A stretch of DNA of 41,048 nt, from NCBI GenBank assembly GCA_947378095.1, contig CANCIL010000006.1, positions 1 to 41,048 of the forward strand. Reading direction: 5' to 3'. Under the pieces are notes generated by a model. It worked only from the letters and a program-made list of their open reading frames with translations. It was not told the origin of the DNA and ran no database searches. Source of the stretch: Betaproteobacteria bacterium. GTDB taxonomy: Bacteria > Pseudomonadota > Gammaproteobacteria > Burkholderiales > Burkholderiaceae. The translations under genes and the position numbers were made by a program. How positions within the stretch are numbered: the stretch's first letter is position 1; each line of letters begins with the position of its first letter. Shown here one piece after another: positions 18,498 through 27,985 of the stretch.

Positions 18498-19466
18498 ATG
18501 AAAAAAATATTTTTTCTTCCATTCATTGTTTTATTTTCACTCTCCAATGTCTTCGCCCAAACTTCAGATTGGCCCAATAAAACCGTCAAAATAGTGGTGC
18601 CGTTTACTCCTGGTGGGGCGCTAGACCTTACAGCTAGAGAGCTTGCAAAGCGTTTATCAGTCAAATATAACCAAAGTTTTATAGTTGAAAATTTGCCTGG
18701 AGCGGGGGGCACGTTAGGCGTAAATTCTGTTGTTAAATCAAAACCTGACGGCTATACCTTACTGGTGGCATCAACTGGCCAACTCTCCTTACAGCCTGCA
18801 ATTTATAAAAATCTTCCCTATGACCCTGCAGTAGATTTAAAACCAATTAGTCAATTGACTTCGGCTTCTTTTATATTGGTGGTCAGCAGCGACTTTCCAG
18901 GAAAAACAGCAAAGGATTTAGCGACTGAGCTCAAAGCCAATCCAAAAAAATATAATTACAGCTCTACAGGAAACGGCACCTTAGTCCATCTGACGGGAGA
19001 AATGTTTAGTCAAGCCTCAGGAGCCAATGCAACCCACATTAGCTATAAAGGTGGCCCAGACTCTGTTTTGGCTGTTGCTTCAAAAGATGCTTTATATACG
19101 ATTACTAATATCTCAAATGCAATGCCATTATTAAGCAGTGGAAAACTAAAGGCATTAGCAACTTCTGGAAGCAAAAGACCAAGTGGCTTAGCTGATATTC
19201 CCACTATTGCGGAAAACGGATTTCCAAATTTTGACTCTACAGTTTGGGTTGGTTTGTTTGGCCCAAAAAATATTCCAAATAATATTGTGGCATCGCTTAA
19301 TGAAGCAACGCGCCAAGCATTAGCCGACCCAACATTTATTAGCAAAATGACTGCAAATGGTGATGATCCATCGCCAAAGAGCCCAGAGGAATTTTCTCAA
19401 TTCATCGCAAAAGAGACCACTAAGTGGGGCACAATCGCTCGTAGTGCCAATGTACAGATGGAGTAA
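18498..19466 (+). CDS. Bug-family TTT substrate-binding protein
   Basis: WPNKTVKIVVPFTPGGALDLTAREL...PDGYTLLVAS; ATG at 18498 preceded by AAGGA. Confidence 0.93.
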   Translation: MKKIFFLPFIVLFSLSNVFAQTSDWPNKTVKIVVPFTPGGALDLTARELAKRLSVKYNQSFIVENLPGAGGTLGVNSVVKSKPDGYTLLVASTGQLSLQPAIYKNLPYDPAVDLKPISQLTSASFILVVSSDFPGKTAKDLATELKANPKKYNYSSTGNGTLVHLTGEMFSQASGANATHISYKGGPDSVLAVASKDALYTITNISNAMPLLSSGKLKALATSGSKRPSGLADIPTIAENGFPNFDSTVWVGLFGPKNIPNNIVASLNEATRQALADPTFISKMTANGDDPSPKSPEEFSQFIAKETTKWGTIARSANVQME

Positions 19467-19548
19467 TCTTGGTAGTAAGCTTAGCGCTCTAAATCAAATA
19501 GCAGCATCAGTAATTCATCTTTTCTATTAATAACTTATCGGGGACGTC

Positions 19549-20316
19549 ATGCATTCAATTGCCACATCACTTAAATCGAAATTACAGCAAGGAAAAATGA
19601 TTGGTGGTGCCTGGATGATGACAGTGAATCCAGCCTATGCAGAACTTGCGTCAGCTATTGGATTAGATTTTGTGGTGATTGATATGGAGCATGGCGCAAT
19701 TGCCTTGGCTGATTTACCAGGAATACTACGTGGCTTTAGTCGCGAAACAAGCGCAATTGTTCGCGTACCGTCTGCTGATCCTAGCTTGATTGCGCGAGTA
19801 TTAGATCGTGGTGCACATGGTGTCATGGTACCCAGAGTAGAGAGCGTTGAAACCGCTTTAGAAGTTTCGCGCGCTGCCAAATTTCCTCCTCAAGGAGATC
19901 GCGGCTTAGCGCTTCCCGCCCTCAGAGCTTCCGGCTATGGCACTAACCCTGACTATCGACCTAATTCGAACGCAAATACTTTAATGATTATCCAATTGGA
20001 ATCAGCTAATGCAATGAATTTAGCGCTTGAAATTGGTGGCTTGCCAGAGGTGGATTTAGTGTTTGTGGGGCCAACAGACTTATCGGCCAATTTGGGTCTA
20101 GAAGGACCAGAAAACTTCGCTGCTTTAAATCAAATAATTGATGGCGTTTTAGCAAAATGTAAAACTGCCAAGATCCCATTGGGCATCATTCCATTTGCGG
20201 GGAGAGCAGTACCCGATCTGAAGCAACTCGGTTTTCAGATGGTTGTTGCGGGCAGTGATGTGGCCTTCTTAAGAGAATCTATTATTAATTTAAAGAAAAC
20301 TTTTGAATCAAACTAG
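19549..20316 (+). CDS. HpcH/HpaI-family class II aldolase
   Basis: LDFVVIDMEHGAI, RGAHGVMVPRVESVE, VDLVFVGPTDLSANLG motifs. Confidence 0.93.
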   Translation: MHSIATSLKSKLQQGKMIGGAWMMTVNPAYAELASAIGLDFVVIDMEHGAIALADLPGILRGFSRETSAIVRVPSADPSLIARVLDRGAHGVMVPRVESVETALEVSRAAKFPPQGDRGLALPALRASGYGTNPDYRPNSNANTLMIIQLESANAMNLALEIGGLPEVDLVFVGPTDLSANLGLEGPENFAALNQIIDGVLAKCKTAKIPLGIIPFAGRAVPDLKQLGFQMVVAGSDVAFLRESIINLKKTFESN

Positions 20317-20386
20317 GCCTTAGTTGCCTAAGAAGACATCGGCGCTGCAAATGCGCACTAAGTGATTCCTAAAAACAGGAGGGGCA

Positions 20387-21364
20387 ATGTTCAAACAATG
20401 GAAATGCTTGTTCATATTAGCTACTGCTTTATTCACTCATGCAATACCTAGTTATGCGCAATCTGGCTACCCAAATAAACCTATTAAACTTTTTGTAGGC
20501 TTTCCTCCTGGTGGAGGCGTTGACTTTACTGCACGGCTTTTAGCCCCTCACCTTGCAGAAGCACTTGGTCAACAAGTCGTTATCGAAAACAAACCCGGCG
20601 CTGCGGGTGTGATCGCACTAAATGAGTTAACTCGCGCTGCACCCGACGGCTATACCTTAGCCGTAGCTAATATTGGCCCTATGGTTTTAGCTCCTAACAT
20701 GATGGCAAAAAAACCATATGACCCTTTGAGAGATTTCACACCTATTGGTCAAATTGTTTCTACTTATTTTCTGGCAGTGGTTCCACGAGATCTCCCAGTA
20801 GATTCGCTGAAGTCTTTTATTCAATGGGCTAAGAAGAATCCCGATAAAGCCAATTTTGCTTCTGGTGGTAATGGATCCATTACTCATTTAAATGGTGAGC
20901 TACTAAATACTATTAGCGGTACTAAGCTCACCCACATTCCTTATAAAGGCTCCGCACCAGCGATTGTTGATTTAGTTTCTGGGCAAACGCATATTCTGAT
21001 TGATATCACCAATATCTTAGTTCCCCAGGTTCAATCAGGTGCTTTAAAAGCGATTGCCATTACTAGCCCTAATAGGGATAAAGATTTGCCAAATGTGCCG
21101 ACTATGCGGGAATCTGGTTTCGCCGAATTGGAAACCTCGGGATGGCAAGGTTTAGTTGGCCCAGCTGGCATGCCTAAGGATGTGGTTCAAAAATTACAGA
21201 GTGCCCTCAAGAAAGTTCTAAGCAATCCAGATGTTCGCGAGCGCTTAGAAAAATCTGGGACTCCAATTACAGAACGATCTTCTGCAGAATTTACAAACTT
21301 TATTAAATCAGAAAATGATCGCTGGGCATCAGTTATCAAGGCATCTGGCGCCTCAATGGATTAA
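20387..21364 (+). CDS. Bug-family TTT substrate-binding protein
   Basis: YPNKPIKLFVGFPPGGGVDFTARLL...PDGYTLAVAN...LTHIPYKGSAPAIVDL. Confidence 0.93.
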   Translation: MFKQWKCLFILATALFTHAIPSYAQSGYPNKPIKLFVGFPPGGGVDFTARLLAPHLAEALGQQVVIENKPGAAGVIALNELTRAAPDGYTLAVANIGPMVLAPNMMAKKPYDPLRDFTPIGQIVSTYFLAVVPRDLPVDSLKSFIQWAKKNPDKANFASGGNGSITHLNGELLNTISGTKLTHIPYKGSAPAIVDLVSGQTHILIDITNILVPQVQSGALKAIAITSPNRDKDLPNVPTMRESGFAELETSGWQGLVGPAGMPKDVVQKLQSALKKVLSNPDVRERLEKSGTPITERSSAEFTNFIKSENDRWASVIKASGASMD

Positions 21365-21431
21365 ATTTTGAATCTCCTCTTTCATGTAGCACAATACCTT
21401 AAACAACTAACCAATTAACCATCAACATTCA

Positions 21432-23201
21432 ATGACAACTACCAAGCGCAAAAAACCTGAAGAACTTCGAAGTCATCGTTGGTATGGCGCAAAAGATATG
21501 CGCAGCTTTGGACATCGTTCCCGTACAGCTCAGATGGGCTATAACCGTAATGACTATGCAGGCAAACCGGTTATTGCCATCATCAATACTTGGAGCGACA
21601 TTAATCCCTGTCATAGTCATTTTCGTCAGCGCGCTGAAGAAGTAAAAAGAGGCATTTGGCAGGCGGGTGGATTTCCAGTGGAAATGCCAGCAATCAGCTT
21701 ATCCGAGCCTTTTCAAAAACCGACCACGATGTTGTATCGCAATCTACTAGCAATGGAGACCGAAGAATTATTGCGCTCCTACCCTGCTGATGCGTGCGTA
21801 TTAATGGGTGGCTGTGACAAGACTACACCGGCTCTATTGATGGGCGCCATCAGCATGAATTTACCCACCATCTTCTTACCTGCAGGCCCAATGTTACGTG
21901 GTGATTATCGGGGGCAGTTTTTAGGTAGCGGAAGCGACGTCTGGAAATATTGGGCTGAGTTACGTGCAGGCAATATCACTGAATCTGATTGGGCAGAGAT
22001 TGAAAATGGTATTGCGCGCTCCCCAGGTCACTGCATGACTATGGGCACAGCCTCAACGATGACGAGCACGGTAGAGGCTCTGGGCTTATCTTTATCTGGA
22101 TATGCTTCCATACCTGCGCCAGACTCTAGACATGCACAAATGGCTACTCAGACCGGGCGCCGCATTGTTGAAATGGCATGGGAGGATCTCAAACCCTCCG
22201 ATATTTTGACTCCCGCCTCCTTTGATAATGCCGTGATGACTACTCTGGCTTTATCTGGATCTACTAATGCTGCCGTGCATTTGATCGCTCTATCTAAACG
22301 CGCTGGCTTTAATCTCACATTAGAGCGCTTTGATGAATTGGCCCGCAAAATACCTGTCCTCGCCAACGTCAGACCATCTGGCAAGTACCTAATGGAAGAT
22401 TTTTTCTATGCAGGCGGTTTGCGCGCTCTATTGAAGCAACTGGGAAGCCTACTCAGCCTCAAAGAAAAAACTGTTGATGGAAAAACCATTGGTGAACTGA
22501 TTGCTAATGCCACAGTATTTAATGACGATGTGATTCGCTCAATAGACAATGCCATGGTGAAGAGTGATGGGTTGGCCATCCTCAAAGGCAATCTTGCTCC
22601 AGATGGCGCAGTCATTAAGCCACCAGCTGCTGAAAGTCATCTTCTCAAGCACACAGGCAAGGCAGTCGTCTTTAAAAACTATGATGACCTATCCGCTCGT
22701 ATCGACTCACCTACATTGGATATTGATGCGAATTCTGTCATCGTTCTTCAAAACGCCGGTCCCCAGGGCGCCCCTGGCATGCCCGAGTGGGGGCAATTAC
22801 CAATTCCTAAAAAGCTGTTAGAGCAAGGTGTACGCGATATGGTGCGAATTTCTGATGCCCGTATGAGCGGTACCAGTTATGGCGCATGTGTTTTACACGT
22901 CACACCAGAATCCTATATCGGCGGTCCATTGGCTTTTGTGAAGGATGGCGATCTGATTGAGCTTGATGTACCTGCTCGTAAATTAAATGTCTTAATTTCT
23001 GATGAGGAAATGGCTAAACGTAAGGCGGCCTGGGTTGCCCCAATACCAAAATTTGAGCGCGGCTTTGGTAAGCTTTATTTACAGCATATACAACAAGCTG
23101 ATAAAGGTTGTGACTTTGACTTTTTAGAAACACAAGTCAGCCCCACTCATTCGGACACTCAAAAAGACGGTAGTAGAGGCGGTGAACCAGAGATTCATTA
23201 A
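21432..23201 (+). CDS. IlvD/Edd-family dehydratase (pentonate/arabinonate dehydratase-like)
   Basis: Fe-S Cys motifs [31 protein letters not shown]-terminal [25 protein letters not shown] resembles the sugar-acid dehydratase branch. Confidence 0.9.
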   Translation: MTTTKRKKPEELRSHRWYGAKDMRSFGHRSRTAQMGYNRNDYAGKPVIAIINTWSDINPCHSHFRQRAEEVKRGIWQAGGFPVEMPAISLSEPFQKPTTMLYRNLLAMETEELLRSYPADACVLMGGCDKTTPALLMGAISMNLPTIFLPAGPMLRGDYRGQFLGSGSDVWKYWAELRAGNITESDWAEIENGIARSPGHCMTMGTASTMTSTVEALGLSLSGYASIPAPDSRHAQMATQTGRRIVEMAWEDLKPSDILTPASFDNAVMTTLALSGSTNAAVHLIALSKRAGFNLTLERFDELARKIPVLANVRPSGKYLMEDFFYAGGLRALLKQLGSLLSLKEKTVDGKTIGELIANATVFNDDVIRSIDNAMVKSDGLAILKGNLAPDGAVIKPPAAESHLLKHTGKAVVFKNYDDLSARIDSPTLDIDANSVIVLQNAGPQGAPGMPEWGQLPIPKKLLEQGVRDMVRISDARMSGTSYGACVLHVTPESYIGGPLAFVKDGDLIELDVPARKLNVLISDEEMAKRKAAWVAPIPKFERGFGKLYLQHIQQADKGCDFDFLETQVSPTHSDTQKDGSRGGEPEIH

Positions 23202-23274
23202 ATCTTCCAAAGAAGACCGCTGAGATATAAAATGATTATTGCTACCTCTAACCTATAACAACTTAAAGCTCACC

Positions 23275-24750
23275 ATGACAACTGATATTCGCAAGCTCTT
23301 GAAAGATCCTAGCCTATTTAAAGAAGAGGCTTTTATTAATGGTAAATGGGTGAAGTCTAGCTCGGGCAAAACCTTCCCAATCAATAACCCAGCCACAGAT
23401 GAAATCATCGCGCAGGTTACTAACTTAGATGCAGCAGATGCAGAAAAAGCAATTGCTGCTGCCAATGAAGCTTTTCCTAAATGGAAAGGTATTACCGGCA
23501 AAGAGCGCGCAGGCTTAATGCGTAAATGGTTTGATCTGATCCTACAAAACAAAGATGACTTAGCCATTTTGATGACCCTGGAGCAAGGCAAACCCCTTAC
23601 CGAATCCGCAGGTGAAGTAGTTTATGGTGCATCTTTTATTGAATGGTATGCAGAAGAAGCGAAACGGGTTTCTGGAACTATTCCAACAACCATCTGGGGT
23701 GATAAACGCTTCATGGTGCTCAAGCAACCAGTGGGCGTTTGCGTGGCGATTACACCCTGGAACTTCCCCAATGCGATGATTACCCGCAAGATTGCACCTG
23801 CAATGGCAGCAGGTTGCACCATCATCATTAAGCCCGCAGAACAAACACCTTTGTCCGCTTTGGCGCTGGCTGAACTGGCAATCCGCGCTGGCATTCCAGA
23901 AGGCGTGATGAATATCGTGACTGCTGATGCAGATCAATCCATCGCAATTGGAAAAACACTTTGTGCTTCACCTATAGTTCGCCACCTCTCCTTCACAGGA
24001 TCCACTGAAGTAGGTCGCATCTTGATGTCGCAGTGTGCACCCACCGTGAAGAAGCTAGGACTTGAGCTAGGTGGCCACGCTCCTTTCATTGTGTTTGAAG
24101 ATGCCGATATTGATTCGGCAGTAGCGGGAGCGATTGCTTCTAAATACCGTAACTCTGGACAAACTTGTGTTTGTGCCAATCGCATCTACGTTCACAAAAA
24201 AGTGCACGATGCCTTTGTGGAAAAATTCTCTCAGGCTGTACAAGCGATCAAAGTTGGTAACGGTATGGATGCTGGCGTCTCTCAAGGCCCATTGATTGAT
24301 CATGCTGCCCTAGAGAAAGTAGAAAGACATATTGCTGATGCTCTAAGTAAAGGCGCCAAGCTAGTGACAGGCGGCAAGCCTTCACCATTAGGCGGCACTT
24401 TCTATGAGCCAACTATTTTGGCAAATGTCACCAGCAATATGTTGATTACTTATGAAGAAACATTTGGCCCAGTGGCACCAATCATTCCTTTTGAAAGTGA
24501 TGATGAAGTGGTTGCGCTAGCCAATAACAGCCAGTATGGCCTTGCATCCTACTTCTACAGCCGAGATATCGGTCGTATTTGGAAAGTCGCAGAAGCCCTT
24601 GAGTACGGCATGGTTGGTGTCAATAGCGGGATCCTTGCTAATGAAGTTGTTCCATTTGGAGGAGTAAAGCAATCGGGCCTAGGAAGAGAAGGTAGCGTCT
24701 TTGGTATGGATGAGTACTTAGAGTTGAAGTACGTTTGTATTACGCTCTAA
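23275..24750 (+). CDS. NAD(P)-dependent aldehyde dehydrogenase (succinate/alpha-ketoglutarate semialdehyde dehydrogenase-like)
   Basis: ITPWNFPNAMITRKIAPAMAAGCT, LELGGHAPFIVFEDAD, NSGQTCVCANRIYV catalytic Cys; likely start MTTDIRKLL inside the 23239 ORF. Confidence 0.92.
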   Translation: MTTDIRKLLKDPSLFKEEAFINGKWVKSSSGKTFPINNPATDEIIAQVTNLDAADAEKAIAAANEAFPKWKGITGKERAGLMRKWFDLILQNKDDLAILMTLEQGKPLTESAGEVVYGASFIEWYAEEAKRVSGTIPTTIWGDKRFMVLKQPVGVCVAITPWNFPNAMITRKIAPAMAAGCTIIIKPAEQTPLSALALAELAIRAGIPEGVMNIVTADADQSIAIGKTLCASPIVRHLSFTGSTEVGRILMSQCAPTVKKLGLELGGHAPFIVFEDADIDSAVAGAIASKYRNSGQTCVCANRIYVHKKVHDAFVEKFSQAVQAIKVGNGMDAGVSQGPLIDHAALEKVERHIADALSKGAKLVTGGKPSPLGGTFYEPTILANVTSNMLITYEETFGPVAPIIPFESDDEVVALANNSQYGLASYFYSRDIGRIWKVAEALEYGMVGVNSGILANEVVPFGGVKQSGLGREGSVFGMDEYLELKYVCITL

Positions 24751-24772
24751 AACGATTTATTACTGATAGCCT

Positions 24773-25558
24773 TTAAACTTTTCTGTAGACTAAATCCCAA
24801 ACCCCGTGGCCTAGATTGATGCCACGGTTCTCAAACTTGGTGACCGGTCTATACGCCGGTCTTTCTACATAACCCGCATGCATTCCCTTGAGCTGCTCAA
24901 GAGTGGGTTTGAATTCATTTGATGACTCGCCCTCTTTTGTAGCATCCGCTTCGCCGAAAGTCTCAATCTTGATTTGCTGCGTAGAGGTGTTTTGCAAGCT
25001 AGGTTCTGCATTGAGAACAAGCAGCATTTGTTCCGCATAGTTGTGCCAGTCAGTAGCTAAATGAATATAGCCGTCTGGTTTTAGACGAGATAGCAACAAC
25101 TTCACGAAATCTGCCTGAATTAAACGGCGCTTATGGTGACGCTTCTTATGCCAAGGATCGGCAAAATAAATATGGATGCCATCCAAGACATTCTCTGCAA
25201 GCATTTTCTCTAACACCTCAACCGCATCGTGCTTAATGAGTCGAAGGTTAGTCAACTGAGTTTCGCCTATTAACTTGAGAAGTGCTCCCACGCCAGGCGT
25301 GTGAACTTCGATCGCTAAAAAATCATCATCAGGTCTAAGAGCGGCAATTTGGGCAGTGGTCTCGCCCATGCCAAAACCTATCTCGAGAATCTTTGGCTTG
25401 CTTGAACCTTGGAAAAGGTCCTTTAGATCAATTCGTTTATCTACAAAAGGAACTAAAAATTGAGGGCCCAACTCATCAAGAGCACGCTGCTGACCTGCGG
25501 TTGTTCTACCCGCCCTTAAGACAAACGAGCGAATGCGCTCAACTGGATGCGAAGGCAA
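24773..25558 (-). CDS. trmB: tRNA (guanine-N7-)-methyltransferase
   Basis: [19 protein letters not shown] motif, [22 protein letters not shown] track extends to 25606 (ATG); a TTG at 25558 just after the upstream gene's stop is an alternative start. Confidence 0.92.
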   Translation of the reverse strand: MPSHPVERIRSFVLRAGRTTAGQQRALDELGPQFLVPFVDKRIDLKDLFQGSSKPKILEIGFGMGETTAQIAALRPDDDFLAIEVHTPGVGALLKLIGETQLTNLRLIKHDAVEVLEKMLAENVLDGIHIYFADPWHKKRHHKRRLIQADFVKLLLSRLKPDGYIHLATDWHNYAEQMLLVLNAEPSLQNTSTQQIKIETFGEADATKEGESSNEFKPTLEQLKGMHAGYVERPAYRPVTKFENRGINLGHGVWDLVYRKV

Positions 25559-25559
25559 A

Positions 25560-26495
25560 TTAAGCCAAGACCTTCCTAAAGTAGGCGATTGTCTCTTTGA
25601 GACCATCCTCTAGATTTACTTTTGGCTCCCAACCTAGCTTGGCCTTAGCCAATTCAATATTAGGCTGACGCTGTTTTGGATCATCGGAAGGGAGCGGCTC
25701 AAATACCAATTTTGATTTACTACCAGAAAGATGCAAAATGGTTTCAGCCAACTGCAACATCGTAAATTCGCCTGGATTTCCGGTATTCACTGGTCCAGTA
25801 AAGCCCGCTTCAGAATTCATCATACGTACAAAGGCTTCAATCAAGTCATCCACATAGCAAAAGCTGCGTGTCTGTTGGCCATCACCATAAATCGTGATGT
25901 CTTCACCCTGCAAAGCCTGAACAATAAAGTTGCTCACCACACGACCATCATGCGGATTCATACGAGGACCATAGGTGTTAAAGATGCGCATGACTTTAAT
26001 ATCGAGACCATGCTGACGGTGATAATCAAAAAATAAAGTTTCTGCACAGCGCTTGCCTTCGTCGTAGCAAGAACGAATACCGATCGGATTCACCCTTCCC
26101 CAATACTCTTCAGGCTGAGGATGGACTTCGGGATCGCCATAGACTTCACTGGTGGAAGCTTGCAAAATACGTGCGCGCGTCCGCTTGGCTAAGCCCAGCA
26201 TGTTAATAGCACCGTGGACACTGGTCTTGGTTGTCTGTACGGGATCATATTGATAATGCACAGGAGATGCGGGACAAGCCAAGTTGTAAATCTGATTTGT
26301 TTCTACATAGAGTGGAAAAGTCACATCGTGACGCATCACTTCTAAATTGGTATTAGACAATAAGTGCGCTAAATTTTGCTTAGAGCCAGTAAAGAAGTTA
26401 TCAACAACCAAAACCTCATTCTTATCTTTAAGCAGTCTTTCCGTTAGGTGTGACCCCAGGAAGCCTGCGCCACCAGTAATGAGAATTTTGTTCAT
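25560..26495 (-). CDS. NAD-dependent UDP-glucuronate decarboxylase-like SDR (UDP-xylose synthase family)
   Basis: [70 protein letters not shown]. Confidence 0.88.
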   Translation of the reverse strand: MNKILITGGAGFLGSHLTERLLKDKNEVLVVDNFFTGSKQNLAHLLSNTNLEVMRHDVTFPLYVETNQIYNLACPASPVHYQYDPVQTTKTSVHGAINMLGLAKRTRARILQASTSEVYGDPEVHPQPEEYWGRVNPIGIRSCYDEGKRCAETLFFDYHRQHGLDIKVMRIFNTYGPRMNPHDGRVVSNFIVQALQGEDITIYGDGQQTRSFCYVDDLIEAFVRMMNSEAGFTGPVNTGNPGEFTMLQLAETILHLSGSKSKLVFEPLPSDDPKQRQPNIELAKAKLGWEPKVNLEDGLKETIAYFRKVLA

Positions 26496-26544
26496 ATTGT
26501 TTGTCTTTAATTAAAGTTCTACTAATTTTAACGGTTTGAATGGC

Positions 26545-27000
26545 CTAGCTGTGCGGAGAATCCCAGCCAGCAGAGCGATAAGCAAACACTACCTCAGCCA
26601 ATACAAAGCCTAAAGAGGTCATAAAGGACACCAATCCCAGTACAAAGGTCCAAATCACGTAAGCAGTCTGAAGTGATCTCACTGCTCCAGCCTGAAAGAA
26701 AAAGAGCTCAAGAACGGTCAAGGAAATAAAGAGGCCGCTCAAGACATCAAAAAAGATCGCGGCAGTGCACAAACGACCACGAATTTTGGCCTCATTCGCC
26801 TCAATCCGCATTTGTGTCCGAGTTGCATCCGATAAATTCGGATCCCCATGAATCAGTTTTTGAATCGATCGCATGCGATCTACCGATCTTGCCAATCGTG
26901 CAGAAATCGCATTGAGTAAAGTAGCAACCGCAGTTAATAAAAAAACGGGTGCTAAGGCTAGCTGAATATTATTTGTAATCGCGTCAATGGATACATCCAT
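26545..27000 (-). CDS. DUF2721 family membrane protein
   Basis: NNIQLALAPVFLLTAVATLLNAISARLARSVDRMR; three predicted TM helices. Confidence 0.8.
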   Translation of the reverse strand: MDVSIDAITNNIQLALAPVFLLTAVATLLNAISARLARSVDRMRSIQKLIHGDPNLSDATRTQMRIEANEAKIRGRLCTAAIFFDVLSGLFISLTVLELFFFQAGAVRSLQTAYVIWTFVLGLVSFMTSLGFVLAEVVFAYRSAGWDSPHS

Positions 27001-27027
27001 ATTGATTCCTAAAAGACTAGCTATAAA

Positions 27028-27873
27028 TTAATGAGACCAAGCAATTAAGCCGGTATAGGCTGTAATCAACACCACCAAACCAAAGGCAATGCGGTACCAA
27101 GCAAATGGCACAAAATTATGATGGCCCACGTATCGGATCAGCCAACGTACGCATATGAAAGCAGAGATAAATGCAGATATAAAGCCAATCACAATCGCCA
27201 AGCTATAAGCCCCGGTAAAGCTCACAGGGGATTTCCAAAGCTTGAGTAACTCATATGCAGTTGCCCCACCAATCACGGGGATTGCTAAGAAAAAAGAAAA
27301 CTCCGTTGCAACGACTCTTGGAATACCAAATAGCATTCCACCAATAATGGTGGCGCCTGATCGAGACGTACCCGGAATTAGTGCAGCACACTGCGCTAGA
27401 CCAACCTTCAGCGCATCTAAAGGCGTTAAATCATCTACCGAATGAATGGCTCTTTCAGAAGGACTCAGATGAAGCTGTCGACGCTCTGCCCAGAAAATCA
27501 CCAGGGCACCAACTATAAAGGCCATAGCAACCGGTATAGGGGCAAATAAGACGGCCTTGATATGTTTGCCAAATAAGAAACCTAGACCCATCGCTGGAAT
27601 CGAGGCAATCAGAAGATTCAGTACAAAACGCCGAGCAAGCGAGCTCTTTTGAAAGGAGGAGGCTACGCTCAAGAGCTTATGGCGAAATTCCCAGCAAACT
27701 GCCAGGATGGCGCCAAACTGAATAATGACCTCAAATGCCTTGCCCTGGTCATCATTGAAATCCAGCAAATCCCCGACCAAAATGAGGTGTCCGGTGCTTG
27801 AGATCGGCAAAAACTCCGTTAAGCCCTCGACCACCCCCAGAATTACCGCTTTAGCCAACAAAATTAGATCCAT
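27028..27873 (-). CDS. uppP: undecaprenyl-diphosphate phosphatase
   Basis: [24 protein letters not shown] and [17 protein letters not shown] motifs. Confidence 0.96.
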   Translation of the reverse strand: MDLILLAKAVILGVVEGLTEFLPISSTGHLILVGDLLDFNDDQGKAFEVIIQFGAILAVCWEFRHKLLSVASSFQKSSLARRFVLNLLIASIPAMGLGFLFGKHIKAVLFAPIPVAMAFIVGALVIFWAERRQLHLSPSERAIHSVDDLTPLDALKVGLAQCAALIPGTSRSGATIIGGMLFGIPRVVATEFSFFLAIPVIGGATAYELLKLWKSPVSFTGAYSLAIVIGFISAFISAFICVRWLIRYVGHHNFVPFAWYRIAFGLVVLITAYTGLIAWSH

Positions 27874-27985
27874 AGCCTAAATTTTATAGGTATCCGGTCA
27901 ATACTTAGACTATTTGGCAAAATAGCTCGGAAATGAGCAATTTCGATAAATTAGCCTTAAACTGCATGGCACATTAAAAAAGCAT

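Noticed and set aside
23560-24303. Overlapping minus-strand ORFs opposite the aldehyde dehydrogenase
   Set aside because: Fully antisense to a well-supported gene, no recognisable domains or ribosome-binding sites.
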